NCBI RefSeq assembly: GCF_030285665.1
Contig: NZ_CP127295.1
Coordinates: forward strand, 124,001 to 188,000
Source: Amycolatopsis mongoliensis
GTDB lineage: Bacteria > Actinomycetota > Actinomycetes > Mycobacteriales > Pseudonocardiaceae
DNA length: 64,000 bases
Reading direction: 5' to 3'
In this document: one piece after another, positions 25,044-33,600 of the stretch
Layout of the letters: every line of letters begins with the position of its first letter
Numbering within the stretch: the stretch's first letter is position 1
The notes under the pieces: model-generated
Seen by the model: only the letters and a program-made list of their open reading frames with translations
Told to the model about the DNA's origin: nothing
Database searches by the model: none
Program-made: the position numbers and the translations under genes

Positions 25044-25841
25044 ATGACCCACCAACGGCTCCTGATGTGTTCCGCGCGGTACTTCCGCATCGACTACGAA
25101 ATCAACCCGTACATGCACGTCGGCGTCCAGCCCGACGTCGAGGCCGCCATCACCGAACACGAGAACATCGTGGAGGCGCACCTGGCGGCGGGCCGCAAGA
25201 TCGAGTTCGTGGACGCGGACCCGTCGTGCCCCGACATGACGTACACGGCCAACGCGGCGGTCGTCCGGGGAAAGCGTGCGGTGCTGGCGACGCTGCCTCC
25301 CGAGCGCGCGGCGGAGACCCCGCACCACCGGGCGTGGCTGGAGGCGCACGGGTTCGAGGTGGCTTCGACGCGCTACGCGTTCAGCGGCCAGGGAGACGCA
25401 CTGGCGTGCGGGCCGGTGTTGCTGGCCGCCCACGGGCAGCGCACGGACGTCCGCGCGTTCCGGACCTTGGCGCGGCACCTGGACTACGAGATCGTCCCGC
25501 TCCGCACGACGAGTTCCCGGTGGTACGACCTGGATCTGGCGGTGGCGGTGATCCACCCGTCGGTCCTGGCTTACCACCCCCTCGCCTTGGACTCGCGGAG
25601 CTTGCGCACACTGCGCGGACTCGGCGTGGACCTGATCGAGGTGGCTCCCGCCGAGGCAGCGGCCTTCGCGCTGAACCTGATCAGCGACGGCCGGACGGTG
25701 ACGATGACCTCGGGTGCCCCGCGGCTGGCGGCGGACCTGAGGTCGCTGGGGCTGGCGGTGACGGAGCTGGCCACGACGGAACTCCGCAAGGGCGGCGGAG
25801 GTATCCGCTGCACGGCGTTGACGCTGGACAACCCGGTCTGA
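25044..25841 (+). CDS. DDAH-like guanidino-modifying-enzyme fold protein, catalytic His replaced
   Basis: A 265-residue protein of the amidinotransferase/dimethylarginine dimethylaminohydrolase superfamily. Family features: MCSARYFRIDYEINPYM at the start, CPDMTYTANAAVV with the substrate-binding Asp, and GGGGIRC with the nucleophile Cys256 near the C-terminus. Where relatives have YHLD with the catalytic His, this protein reads YDLD (Asp162). The usual EGEGDFL also appears as SGQGDAL. Hydrolysis of methylarginine or arginine by the normal mechanism is therefore doubtful. It could act on another guanidine or have become a binding protein. ATG at 25044 or GTG at 25038 may be the start. Confidence 0.82.
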   Translation: MTHQRLLMCSARYFRIDYEINPYMHVGVQPDVEAAITEHENIVEAHLAAGRKIEFVDADPSCPDMTYTANAAVVRGKRAVLATLPPERAAETPHHRAWLEAHGFEVASTRYAFSGQGDALACGPVLLAAHGQRTDVRAFRTLARHLDYEIVPLRTTSSRWYDLDLAVAVIHPSVLAYHPLALDSRSLRTLRGLGVDLIEVAPAEAAAFALNLISDGRTVTMTSGAPRLAADLRSLGLAVTELATTELRKGGGGIRCTALTLDNPV

Positions 25842-25846
25842 CGGCG

Positions 25847-25878
25847 GTGCCTGGCGAGGGGCGTCCCTCGCCAGGCAC
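25847..25878 (+). terminator. Strong hairpin terminator after the DDAH-like gene
   Basis: GTGCCTGGCGAGGG and CCCTCGCCAGGCAC form a perfect 14-bp stem with a GCGT loop, 5 bases after the stop codon. Confidence 0.8.
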
Positions 25879-25964
25879 GCGGTTCGTCCGCAATGTTCCT
25901 TTTCAAAGCCGCTGCACAGCTCTCGCACATGAGCCCCCTACCTTCCTCCAGCAGGGTCGAAGGC

Positions 25965-26867
25965 ATGGAAAACCCGCATCCGGCCTACGAAGGCCGCCCG
26001 CTGCCCCGGCCGCGGGACGAGGTCGTCGACCAAGGTCTCGGCTTCGACGTCCAGACGCTGCTCGACCGCCGCCGGGCGCTGCGGTTCCTCGGTCTCGGCG
26101 CGGCCGGCGCCGTGCTGACCGCGTGCGGCAGCGGCTCCAGTAGTTCTTCGAGTGTCGCGACGTCGTCGTCGACTTCGACCGCGTCCGGCGAAATCCCGGA
26201 CGAGACGGCGGGACCGTACCCGGGCGACGGCTCCAACGGACCGGACGTGCTCGAGCAGAGCGGCGTCGTGCGCAGTGACATCCGGTCCAGTTTCGGCACC
26301 GGCAGCGGCACCGCCGAAGGCGTGCCCATGACCTTGGAACTGGTGGTGGCGGATCTGGCCAAGGGCGGCGCACCGTTCGCCGGCGTGGCCGTGTACGTCT
26401 GGCACTGCGACCGCGCCGGGCGGTACTCCCTTTATTCGGACGGGATCGAAAACGAGAACTACCTGCGCGGCGTCCAGATCGCCGACGCCGACGGCCGGGT
26501 GAGCTACACGAGCGTCTTCCCCGCCTGTTACGACGGCCGTTGGCCGCACATCCACTTCGAGGTGTACCCCGACCAGGCCGGCATCACCGACGCCACCCAG
26601 GCGATCGCCACGTCGCAGGTCGCGTTGCCGCAGAACGTGTGCGAAGCGGTCTACGCCCGGTCCGGCTACGAGCAGTCGGTAGCGAACCTCGAGAAGGTGA
26701 GCCTGAGCAACGACAACGTGTTCGGCGACGACAGCGGCGCGTTGCAGCTCGCCACGGTGACGGGAGACGTCACGAGCGGGTACCAGGTGACGCTGAACGT
26801 CGGAGTGAACACGACAACCAAACCCTCGGGCGGCGCGCCGGCGGGTGGGCAGCCACCGTCCCGGTGA
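25965..26867 (+). CDS. Secreted intradiol-dioxygenase-like lipoprotein
   Basis: A 300-residue protein with a Tat-like twin-arginine segment (DRRRALRFLGLGAAGAVLTAC) ending in the lipobox LTAC, then a Ser/Thr-rich linker. The intradiol ring-cleavage dioxygenase fold follows: GVAVYVWHCDRAGRYSLYS and GRWPHIHFEVY carry the Tyr/His residues expected to bind non-haem iron. Secreted members of this group occur across actinomycetes and fungi and may act on aromatic or plant-derived substrates. The start is uncertain: ATGs at 25929 and 25965 are in frame. The C-terminus is Gly/Pro-rich. Confidence 0.82.
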   Translation: MENPHPAYEGRPLPRPRDEVVDQGLGFDVQTLLDRRRALRFLGLGAAGAVLTACGSGSSSSSSVATSSSTSTASGEIPDETAGPYPGDGSNGPDVLEQSGVVRSDIRSSFGTGSGTAEGVPMTLELVVADLAKGGAPFAGVAVYVWHCDRAGRYSLYSDGIENENYLRGVQIADADGRVSYTSVFPACYDGRWPHIHFEVYPDQAGITDATQAIATSQVALPQNVCEAVYARSGYEQSVANLEKVSLSNDNVFGDDSGALQLATVTGDVTSGYQVTLNVGVNTTTKPSGGAPAGGQPPSR

Positions 26868-26918
26868 TGTCCTCGGCACCCAGCAAGCGGGAACCCGCCT
26901 CTGGTCAAGCCACCGGAG

Positions 26919-27410
26919 CTACGACGCGTGCCACCACGGCACGTCAGTGTCGCCGAACAGGACAACGAACAACGACACGGGAAACCGCCCGTCCCACGGA
27001 AGGAAGTCGACAACCGTCGTTTCGACTTCTTCAGCGCTGAGCAAACGGACACCAGCCTCCCGGAGCAAGGTGATGATACGGGCTCCCTCCGGAGGCGTCT
27101 CCGGTCCGACACCGACGACCACATCGGAGCGAGCTATCTCTCCGTCCACCGGAGTGCGGGCCAGCAGCGCGAACGGTCCTACAGCCGACAACCACAACGA
27201 CCACACCGGCGTTTTCCCGCCGACCTGCACCACATACGAGAGCTGACGTCATCCTCGCGGTCGGTCCAGCCCTCCACCCGCAGGGGTCTGCCGCAACCGA
27301 TCCACGAGGGGTTCCCAGGGCCGCGCCCGCAGAGCTTCGGAGAAGAATCCGTAATCCGGCTTCTGCAGGTCTCCATACGCTCGTCGCGCGTATTCGAGAA
27401 ACTCGTCCAT
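26919..27410 (-). pseudogene. Hypothetical protein gene interrupted by one in-frame TGA
   Basis: Two good coding stretches lie in the same frame. The first starts MDEFLEYARRAYGDLQKPDY and ends DRPRG. After a single TGA (27249-27251) the frame continues RQLSYVVQVGGKTPVWSLWL and stays open to DTDVPWWHAS. Together they would make about 163 residues. A TGG or CGA changed to TGA, or a sequencing error, would explain this. A GTG at 27233 could restart translation of the second half. The family is not recognised; size and setting near an RHS toxin would suit an immunity-like protein, but that is a guess. Confidence 0.55.
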
Positions 27411-27475
27411 GCTCCTGCCCGTCCCTGGGTCCACGGTGAACGGTGCATTCCATGCTTACTGCGGCTCACTGTCCA

Positions 27476-28432
27476 CTAGAGGTCGATGACGACCTTGCCG
27501 TGCACGTGCCGGCCGGCCTGCAACTCGGCCGCGCGGCGGATCTGCTCGATCGGGAAGCTCGCCGCGACCGGCACCCGGAGCCGGCCCGCCGCGACCAGGC
27601 GGGCGATCTCCTCCAGGGCGCCGGGGGCGGCGTTCGCGCCGTTGGCCGCCGATACGCCGTCGACTTGCGCGGCGATGGTGCAGATGCGGCTGTCCGGCAC
27701 GCCGAGCTCCCTCGCGACGTGGAGCGTCTCCGTCCCGTGCAGGTCGATGGCGGCGGTGACACCGCCGGGAGCGAGGGCCCGGACCCGCTCGGCCAAGCCG
27801 TCGCCGTAAGCGACCGGCTCGGCTCCGAGACCACGCAGGAACTCGGCCGATGCCGCCGATCCCGTCCCGATCACCCGCGCTCCCGCGAGCCGGGCCAGCT
27901 GGACGGCGAACACCCCCACCCCGCCCCCGGCGCCGCCGATCAGGACGGTGTCGTCCGGGCCGGGGGCCACCGCGGCGAGGGCAGCCGATGCCGTGCGGCC
28001 GGCGATCGCGAGGGTGGCGGCGGTGCGGTCGTCGACGCCGTCGGGGGTGTGGTGGGCCTCGTTCGCCGCGACCGCCCCGGCCGGGTCGACCACCACGAAG
28101 TCGGCGACCGCGCGGGACAGGGCGCCCCCGAACACCCGGTCGCCGGGTGCGAAGCCGGTCACCCCGGCACCGACCTGGTCGACCACTCCCGCGTAGTCGG
28201 TCCCGAACCCGGCCGGGAGGCTCAACCCGAACCGGGCGGCGGTCTCGGCGTCGGCGGTCATGATCCAGTCCATCGGGTTGAGACCGGCCGCGGTGACCCG
28301 CACCCGGACCTGTCCCGGACCGGCCTGCGGAGCGGGAATCTCGCGGATGTTCAGGACTCCGGGACCGCCGAACGCGTCGAGCTGGACCGCCCTGCTCCTG
28401 GCCGTCGAATGCTGGTCACGCTGGTGCTGCAT
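27476..28432 (-). CDS. MDR-family zinc-independent NADP-dependent oxidoreductase
   Basis: A 318-residue quinone-reductase-like enzyme with RAVQLDAFGGPGVLNIREIPAP at the start, VTAAGLNPMDWIM, FGTDYAGVVDQVGAGVTGF, and the nucleotide motif VLIGGAGGGVGVFAVQLARLAGARVIG. It ends HVHGKVVIDL. No zinc ligands are present. A strong AAGGAGG ribosome site lies 9 bases before the ATG. It is divergent from a TetR regulator, with two palindromic sites between them, so it is very likely the repressed target. Such pairs often detoxify electrophiles or quinones. Confidence 0.9.
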   Translation of the reverse strand: MQHQRDQHSTARSRAVQLDAFGGPGVLNIREIPAPQAGPGQVRVRVTAAGLNPMDWIMTADAETAARFGLSLPAGFGTDYAGVVDQVGAGVTGFAPGDRVFGGALSRAVADFVVVDPAGAVAANEAHHTPDGVDDRTAATLAIAGRTASAALAAVAPGPDDTVLIGGAGGGVGVFAVQLARLAGARVIGTGSAASAEFLRGLGAEPVAYGDGLAERVRALAPGGVTAAIDLHGTETLHVARELGVPDSRICTIAAQVDGVSAANGANAAPGALEEIARLVAAGRLRVPVAASFPIEQIRRAAELQAGRHVHGKVVIDL

Positions 28433-28467
28433 GGACGCCTGCCTCCTTGAAGTGAGGGAATGCAGCG

Positions 28468-28487
28468 AAACGGACTATGCTCCGTTT
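28468..28487. promoter_or_regulatory. TetR operator 1
   Basis: AAACGGA and TCCGTTT are perfect 7-base inverted arms around CTATGC. It lies in the 93-base gap between the divergent oxidoreductase and TetR genes. Confidence 0.7.
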
Positions 28488-28506
28488 ACCTGGGCAACCC
28501 TAACAC

Positions 28507-28526
28507 AACCGGAGCGTGATCCGTTT
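28507..28526. promoter_or_regulatory. TetR operator 2, overlapping the TetR start codon
   Basis: AACCGGA and TCCGTTT match the arms of operator 1 at 13 of 14 positions with the same 6-base spacer. It is 39 bases from operator 1 and includes the first base of the TTG start codon, consistent with autorepression. Confidence 0.6.
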
Positions 28527-29095
28527 TGAGCGAGGCGGAGATGCGGGAACCACGGGCGGACGCGATCCGCAACCGCGACCAGCTGCTGGCGGTGGCGACC
28601 CGCATGTTCGTGTCGGCTGACGAGCCGTCGATGCGCGCGATCGCCCGCGAGGCCGGCGTCGGCATCGCCACGCTCTACCGGCACTTCCCGACCCGGGAGT
28701 CGCTGGTCGACGCGGTCTACCGCGACCAGGTCGGGCGGCTGACGACCGGCGCCCGCGAACTGCTCGACCGGCTGCCCCCGGCGGCCGCGATGCGGCACTG
28801 GATGGACTTGTTCGGGGACTGGATCGCGACCAAGAACGGCATGCTCGACACGCTGCTCACGATGATCGACGCAGGCGAGATCGCCCACGCACAGACCCGG
28901 ACCGAGCTACTGGCGGCCATCACCACCATTCTCGACGCCGGCCGCGCGGCAGGCGACCTGCGCTCTGACGTCACTGCCGAAGACATCGCCGCGTCCCTCA
29001 TCGGCATCTTCACCGTGGCCCCCCGGCCCGAGCAGGAAGCCAAGGCCGGCCGCCTGCTGAACCTCCTGATGGACGGCCTCCGGCCGCCCGGCTGA
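28526..29095 (+). CDS. TetR-family transcriptional regulator
   Basis: A 189-residue regulator with an N-terminal helix-turn-helix (NRDQLLAVATRMFV, SMRAIAREAGVGIATLYRHFP at about 38-58) and an all-helical ligand domain ending LLNLLMDGLRPPG. The start is TTG, with GGAGCGTGATCC just upstream. It is divergent from an MDR oxidoreductase and its probable operators flank both promoters. A small-molecule inducer is expected. Confidence 0.9.
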   Translation: MSEAEMREPRADAIRNRDQLLAVATRMFVSADEPSMRAIAREAGVGIATLYRHFPTRESLVDAVYRDQVGRLTTGARELLDRLPPAAAMRHWMDLFGDWIATKNGMLDTLLTMIDAGEIAHAQTRTELLAAITTILDAGRAAGDLRSDVTAEDIAASLIGIFTVAPRPEQEAKAGRLLNLLMDGLRPPG

Positions 29096-29135
29096 GCCGC
29101 TCGAACCGGCGAGCACGTCAGGGAGCCGAAGCTGC

Positions 29136-29411
29136 TCAGCGCTCAAGCCACGGAGCCAGCAACGCCTCGAGGTCAGCGTCCGACAGCGCACGCGGTCCAC
29201 CGTGGAACTCGTGCCACCGCGAAGCATCCCGCGCCGCGTTGTACTCCACCTCGAACGCCCGCATCAACACGTACATGAACGTCACCGAACTGAACCGCTC
29301 ACCCAGCAACGTCCGCGCCTCACGCGCCACCTCCGTCGCGCCGCGACCGCACACGTCCGCGAGCTTCAACGATTCCGCAGCCGGATCCAACAGGCTCGGC
29401 GCATACATCAC
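29136..29411 (-). CDS. Small protein of unknown family encoded after rlmN, left copy
   Basis: A 91-residue protein: MYAPSLLDPAAESLKLADVC at the N-terminus, FSSVTFMYVLMRAFEVEYNA, and a C-terminal ALSDADLEALLAPWLER. GTG at 29411 or ATG at 29408 may start it; GATGGAG lies upstream. The copy after the intact rlmN differs in one short stretch (ADVCGRGATE here, SDFGGATD there). Retained open frame and mostly synonymous differences suggest it is still selected. No recognised domain. Confidence 0.7.
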   Translation of the reverse strand: MMYAPSLLDPAAESLKLADVCGRGATEVAREARTLLGERFSSVTFMYVLMRAFEVEYNAARDASRWHEFHGGPRALSDADLEALLAPWLER

Positions 29412-30018
29412 GACAATTTCTCCATCACAAAAGCAGAAACGAAAACTCAGCCTTCGGCGGCCAGCTGACCACAAGCCGCGGCGATCTCCTGACCCCGCGT
29501 ATCGCGCACCGTGCACGCCACACCACCCGCGTTCACCAGCCGCACGAACTCCCGCTCCACCGGCTTCGGCGACGCGTCCCACTTCGAACCCGGCGTCGGA
29601 TTCAACGGAATCACGTTCACGTGCACCAACTGACCCAAGTGCTTCCGCAACCGCTTCGCCAGCAACTCGGCCCGCCACGGCTGGTCATTGATGTCACGGA
29701 TGAGCGCATACTCGATCGACACCCGCCGGCCCGACGTGTCCGCGTAATACCTGGCGGCGGAGAGAACCTCGTCCACCGACCAGCGCTCGTTCACCGGCAC
29801 CAAGGTGTCCCGCAGCTCGTCGTCCGGCGTGTGCAGCGAAACGGCCAGCCGCACCTGCATCTTCTCGTCCGCCAGCTTGCGAATCGCCGGCGCCAAACCC
29901 ACCGTCGACACCGTCACCGACCGCTGGCCGATCCCCAGCCCACCCGGCGCGGGATCGGTGATCCGCCGGACCGCGGCCACCACGCGCTTGTAGTTGGCCA
30001 GCGGCTCACCCATGCCCA
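29136..30018. repeat. Left copy of the long direct repeat (rlmN 3' half plus downstream gene)
   Basis: The segment is nearly identical to 38930-39806 in the same orientation. Identity begins exactly at the stop codon of the small gene and ends within codons for the rlmN motif FMGMGEP, at the shared bases CATGCCCA. The copies differ by a 6-base indel in the small gene and by two patches of synonymous changes in rlmN (29474-29530 and 29694-29765). Confidence 0.9.
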
Positions 30019-30019
30019 C
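29447..30019 (-). pseudogene. rlmN fragment (C-terminal 190 codons)
   Basis: It encodes residues identical to the last half of the intact RlmN, from [18 protein letters not shown] to the ending ACGQLAAEG. The N-terminal half, with the iron-sulfur motif CGMACPFC and the first catalytic Cys, is missing, so it cannot be an active methyltransferase. A GTG at the very junction keeps the frame open. It arose when the RHS-bearing block was inserted or duplicated. Confidence 0.85.
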
Positions 30020-30167
30020 CCTTTTACAACGCCTCTACCAGCGCATACACCAAAAGGTATCGCGAGGCTAAGCCCCTGACAGGCGAGCGGGCAGCAGCCG
30101 GAGCAGTCCTGTCCACCGACGCTGCACTATGCACCTGCGCTTGACCTGCTGCGTGGATCCTCAACTC

Positions 30168-30203
30168 GAGCGCGGGGCGGGCCGAAGCGCCCGCCCCGCG
30201 CTC
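30168..30203 (-). terminator. Strong hairpin after the RHS immunity gene
   Basis: GAGCGCGGGGCGGGC and GCCCGCCCCGCGCTC form a perfect 15-bp stem with a 6-base loop, starting 4 bases after the immunity gene stop. It ends the RHS/immunity transcript and shields the downstream rlmN fragment. Confidence 0.8.
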
Positions 30204-30207
30204 GCGA

Positions 30208-30606
30208 TCAAGTACCGGGATCCGGGATCACGTGAGGTCGGGCCTCGCTCGTTCGGTCAGCCCGCCCGAACAGCCGGCACTTATGACGCTTGCCGGGGTC
30301 GAAGAACGCTTCGATCTCCCGGGCCTCGCCTTCCGAGAGCCAACTCGCCGAGTACGACGTGCCGTACCAGTCGATCTCCCCTCCGGAGAGTTCGGCGATG
30401 GTGTCGTAGTCGTCCGGGTCGGTGCGGTCGCTGTAGTACCACGTGTCCCCGGCGCCGGCTCGCAGAAACTCCAGGGTGAAAGCCGGCGCGGATCCGGGTG
30501 CAGTGGCCTCGACCGTGACGAACAGGTACCCGCAGTCGCGGCCTTCCCGGCGCATCGACGCCACGCGCCCGTCGAACTCCCACATCGGCTTCTCCGGATC
30601 CTTCAC
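30208..30606 (-). CDS. Probable immunity protein for the RHS toxin
   Basis: A 132-residue, acidic, cytoplasmic-type protein starting from GTG as MKDPEKPMWEFDGRVASMRR. It contains YSDRTDPDDYDTIAELSGGE, and the C-terminal tail is more basic. It begins 4 bases after the RHS stop codon, and a terminator follows it. A small gene directly after a polymorphic toxin is the standard immunity position. No known Imm family is recognised, so the role is inferred from position only. Confidence 0.7.
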   Translation of the reverse strand: MKDPEKPMWEFDGRVASMRREGRDCGYLFVTVEATAPGSAPAFTLEFLRAGAGDTWYYSDRTDPDDYDTIAELSGGEIDWYGTSYSASWLSEGEAREIEAFFDPGKRHKCRLFGRADRTSEARPHVIPDPGT

Positions 30607-30610
30607 GCGC

Positions 30611-33600
30611 TCACCACCACCGTCGGTGGTCGACATGGTAGTTGTTCTTCCACTTACCCTTGTCGGTAGCACGCCACTGGAAGTTCGACTGATACTTGCC
30701 GAGCTTCTTCTTGTAACTCGGCGGACGGTACTGCCGCAGTTTGTTCTTCGACAAAAGGAACTTTCCACCTGGGCCGACCCGGGTGGCTCCCCGGCCGACC
30801 CAGACCCGTCCCGCGATCCTCGACGTGACACGCCAGGCGCGGATACCGCCGGCCATGCCTTTGCTCGCAGCAGCGGTACGAACGATCTTCGCCGCCTTGA
30901 AACCGATCTTCGCGGCGAAGCCCACTGCAGCGACACCCGCGGCGATGTACTTGGTGGCACCGGCGGTCAGAGCCGACGCGGCGAACTGCGCGGCGGCCGC
31001 CCAGTTGCCCTGGATGACGTTTCCGACCGCGGCGACCCCACTGGCCACGGCACCGATCGGACCGGGAACCCAGGAAACCACCTCGGCAACCTTCGTGACC
31101 GCGGAAACGATGGAACTGAACCAGGAGTTGCCGTCCAGGTCCATCGCGTTGACCGGGTCACCGGCGGTGTAGTCGTAGTCGTTCGCGGAACCACCGTCCA
31201 CCGGATCGACGGAGAGGAAGCGGCCGAGCAGCGGACTGTAGGGGCGCGCTCCCATCTGCACGATCGAAAGCCCGCCGGCGTGCTCGTAACCACGCTGGTA
31301 CTGCCCGAGCCAGCCGTAGTCCAGCGAACCCGGCGAGTTGTCGGGCACGTTTTGCGAGTCGACCGCCCCGTTCGACCGCAACGGCTGCCCGAACGGGTCG
31401 AACGTCCGCAGCTCGCCGACCCGGTGCCCGGACGCGTCGGTCGTCATCACCAGATCGCCGCGAACCGACGGGTGGTCGTACGAGCTCGCCGAAGCACCCA
31501 TCGCGGTGAAGTGCACACCACCGGGCAAGGACAGCGACACCGAGGTGAGCCGGCTGTCGGCGCTCAAAGTGAGGTCCGGCGTGTCGCCGTCCCCGGTGAA
31601 GCCGTACCGGACGACGGTGTTGTTGTCGCAGTCACGCGGGTCGCGGCGGGTGATCCGGTTCGTCGCGTCGCGGGTGTAGGAGACATCGGCGACGAGCGCG
31701 GGGACCGGCCCACGGGTGCTGACCCCGATGTTGCGGTCGGAACCGTCCCAGCGCAGCGCCGTCGTAGTCCCGTCGACAGCCTTCCAGCTCGTGGTATTGC
31801 CATCGGTGTCGTAGGCGAACTCCGACAGCACCGTCGCACCTTCGGTGGCGAGAAGCCGGTCGGCGGCGTCGTAGCAGTATCGGGTTTCGGCGGTGCCCGC
31901 AGCGGTCTGGTCCAGCAGCCGCATCCGGTTCGTGTTGAGACCCGCGTCGGCCTGCGTGCCGGTGGGGCAGGTCGCCGAAGCCGGTGACGTGAAGTCGTAG
32001 GTGTAGTGGTGACCGGTGACGTAGGCCTCGGTGAGCCGTCCTGCGGTGTCGTAGCCATAGTTCGAACCGTCCGGCCTGGCGTCCACCCCACCCAGCGACT
32101 CGTCGGTGACGGTGCCGGCGGCGGTACGGGTCACCTGCGACACGACGTCCTTGCCGTCGGCCGTTCGCCAGCCGAGGGCCAGGAGGCGCGCCGCGTTGTC
32201 CTTGGTGATCGAGGTCAACGCCGTGCCGTTGCCGTACGTGACGGAGGACAGTTCGCCGGCACCGTCGAAGCCCACGGTGGCGAGCACGACGCCATCCAGC
32301 TTTTCCGTGGTGACCCGGCCCGCGTCGTCGTAGCCGAACGAGATCGTCCGAGCGGCGTCCGCGGTGGACGGCGGGGTCAGCGTCGAGCTCAGCGTCCGCC
32401 CTGCCTGGTCATAGGCGGTGGTGGTGCGAACCCCGTTGACGTCGGTGTAGGCGACGACCCGGCCGAGGAGGTCCACCGTGGTGGTCACGGTGCCGTTCTC
32501 GTCGGAGATGGAACTCGTGAGCGGGTCACCGCCGACCGCGTAGTCGTGCGTCACGGTCCGTGCCGGTGCGTCCGCGCTCGCGGGCACGGTCTCGCGCAGC
32601 GGCCGGTCGCGGGCGTCGTAGACCGTGCAGGTCCAGGCACCACCGGTCGATTCGGCGACCACCCGGCCGGACGCGTCATAGACCTGCTCGTCCACTCGTG
32701 CCGGCCCCGACGCCGGCGCGGGCGAGGTCGTCAGCTTCGGCAGTCCGCCCTGGTTCAAGGCGGCGGTCCCGGGCGCGCAGGGATTGACCCGCGACTCGGT
32801 GTCGCCGTAGTAGCTGTAACCGGTCTTGGCGCCGGTGGCCTTGGTCTTGGCCGTCTTGCGGAGGTAGCCGGTGCCTGGCGGTTCATAGGAGACCGCGCCG
32901 GTGATGTTCGCGCCGGACGGGGCAGCCTGGCCGGACGTGGCCAAGCCGTAAGCCGGGTCGAGGCCGTTCTCACCGAAGCGCGTAACCGCGTTCTTGTCCG
33001 AGACTCCGCCCGATTCCGAGGCGGTCGTCGACGTCTTCAGGCCGTACCGGGGCTTGAGCTGGGTGCCGGGAACGGGCTGTTGCACGCCGGTGGGCGTGGT
33101 CCAATGCAGCTCTAATTGCGCTGTCAGGTCGAACTCGTAGTAGTCGACGCGGATGCGTTTCGCCTGCCCCGCGCTGTCGCTGTGGACTACGCCCTGGCGC
33201 CAGGCCGGAGTGGTGTTGCGCCAGTCGTCGATGACGATCTGGTCGTCGACCCAGACCCGGACACCATCGTCGGCGAGCACGCGGAGGGTGTAGTCGCCGG
33301 CGGCCGGGAAGACGATGTCACCGCTCGCCCGGAGACCGAAGTGATCGGCGGGAACAGCAGCGTTCGGGGCGTCGGTGTTCCAGTTCTTGACGAACGTCCC
33401 GTCCGCGGTGCCGAGGCCTGTGCTGTAGGTCTTCGGCAGGCCTGAAAGCTGATCGTTGCCGAACCACGAAACAGCCAGTCCGTTGATGCCCTCGTCGTAG
33501 CCGCTGTGGCCGTGTGACATCCCGCCGGGGCACGAACCACTGGGCAGCTGCCCGGAGAAGCACGACGCTGGCGCCGGTCCGTACGAGTCGACCGGGCGGT

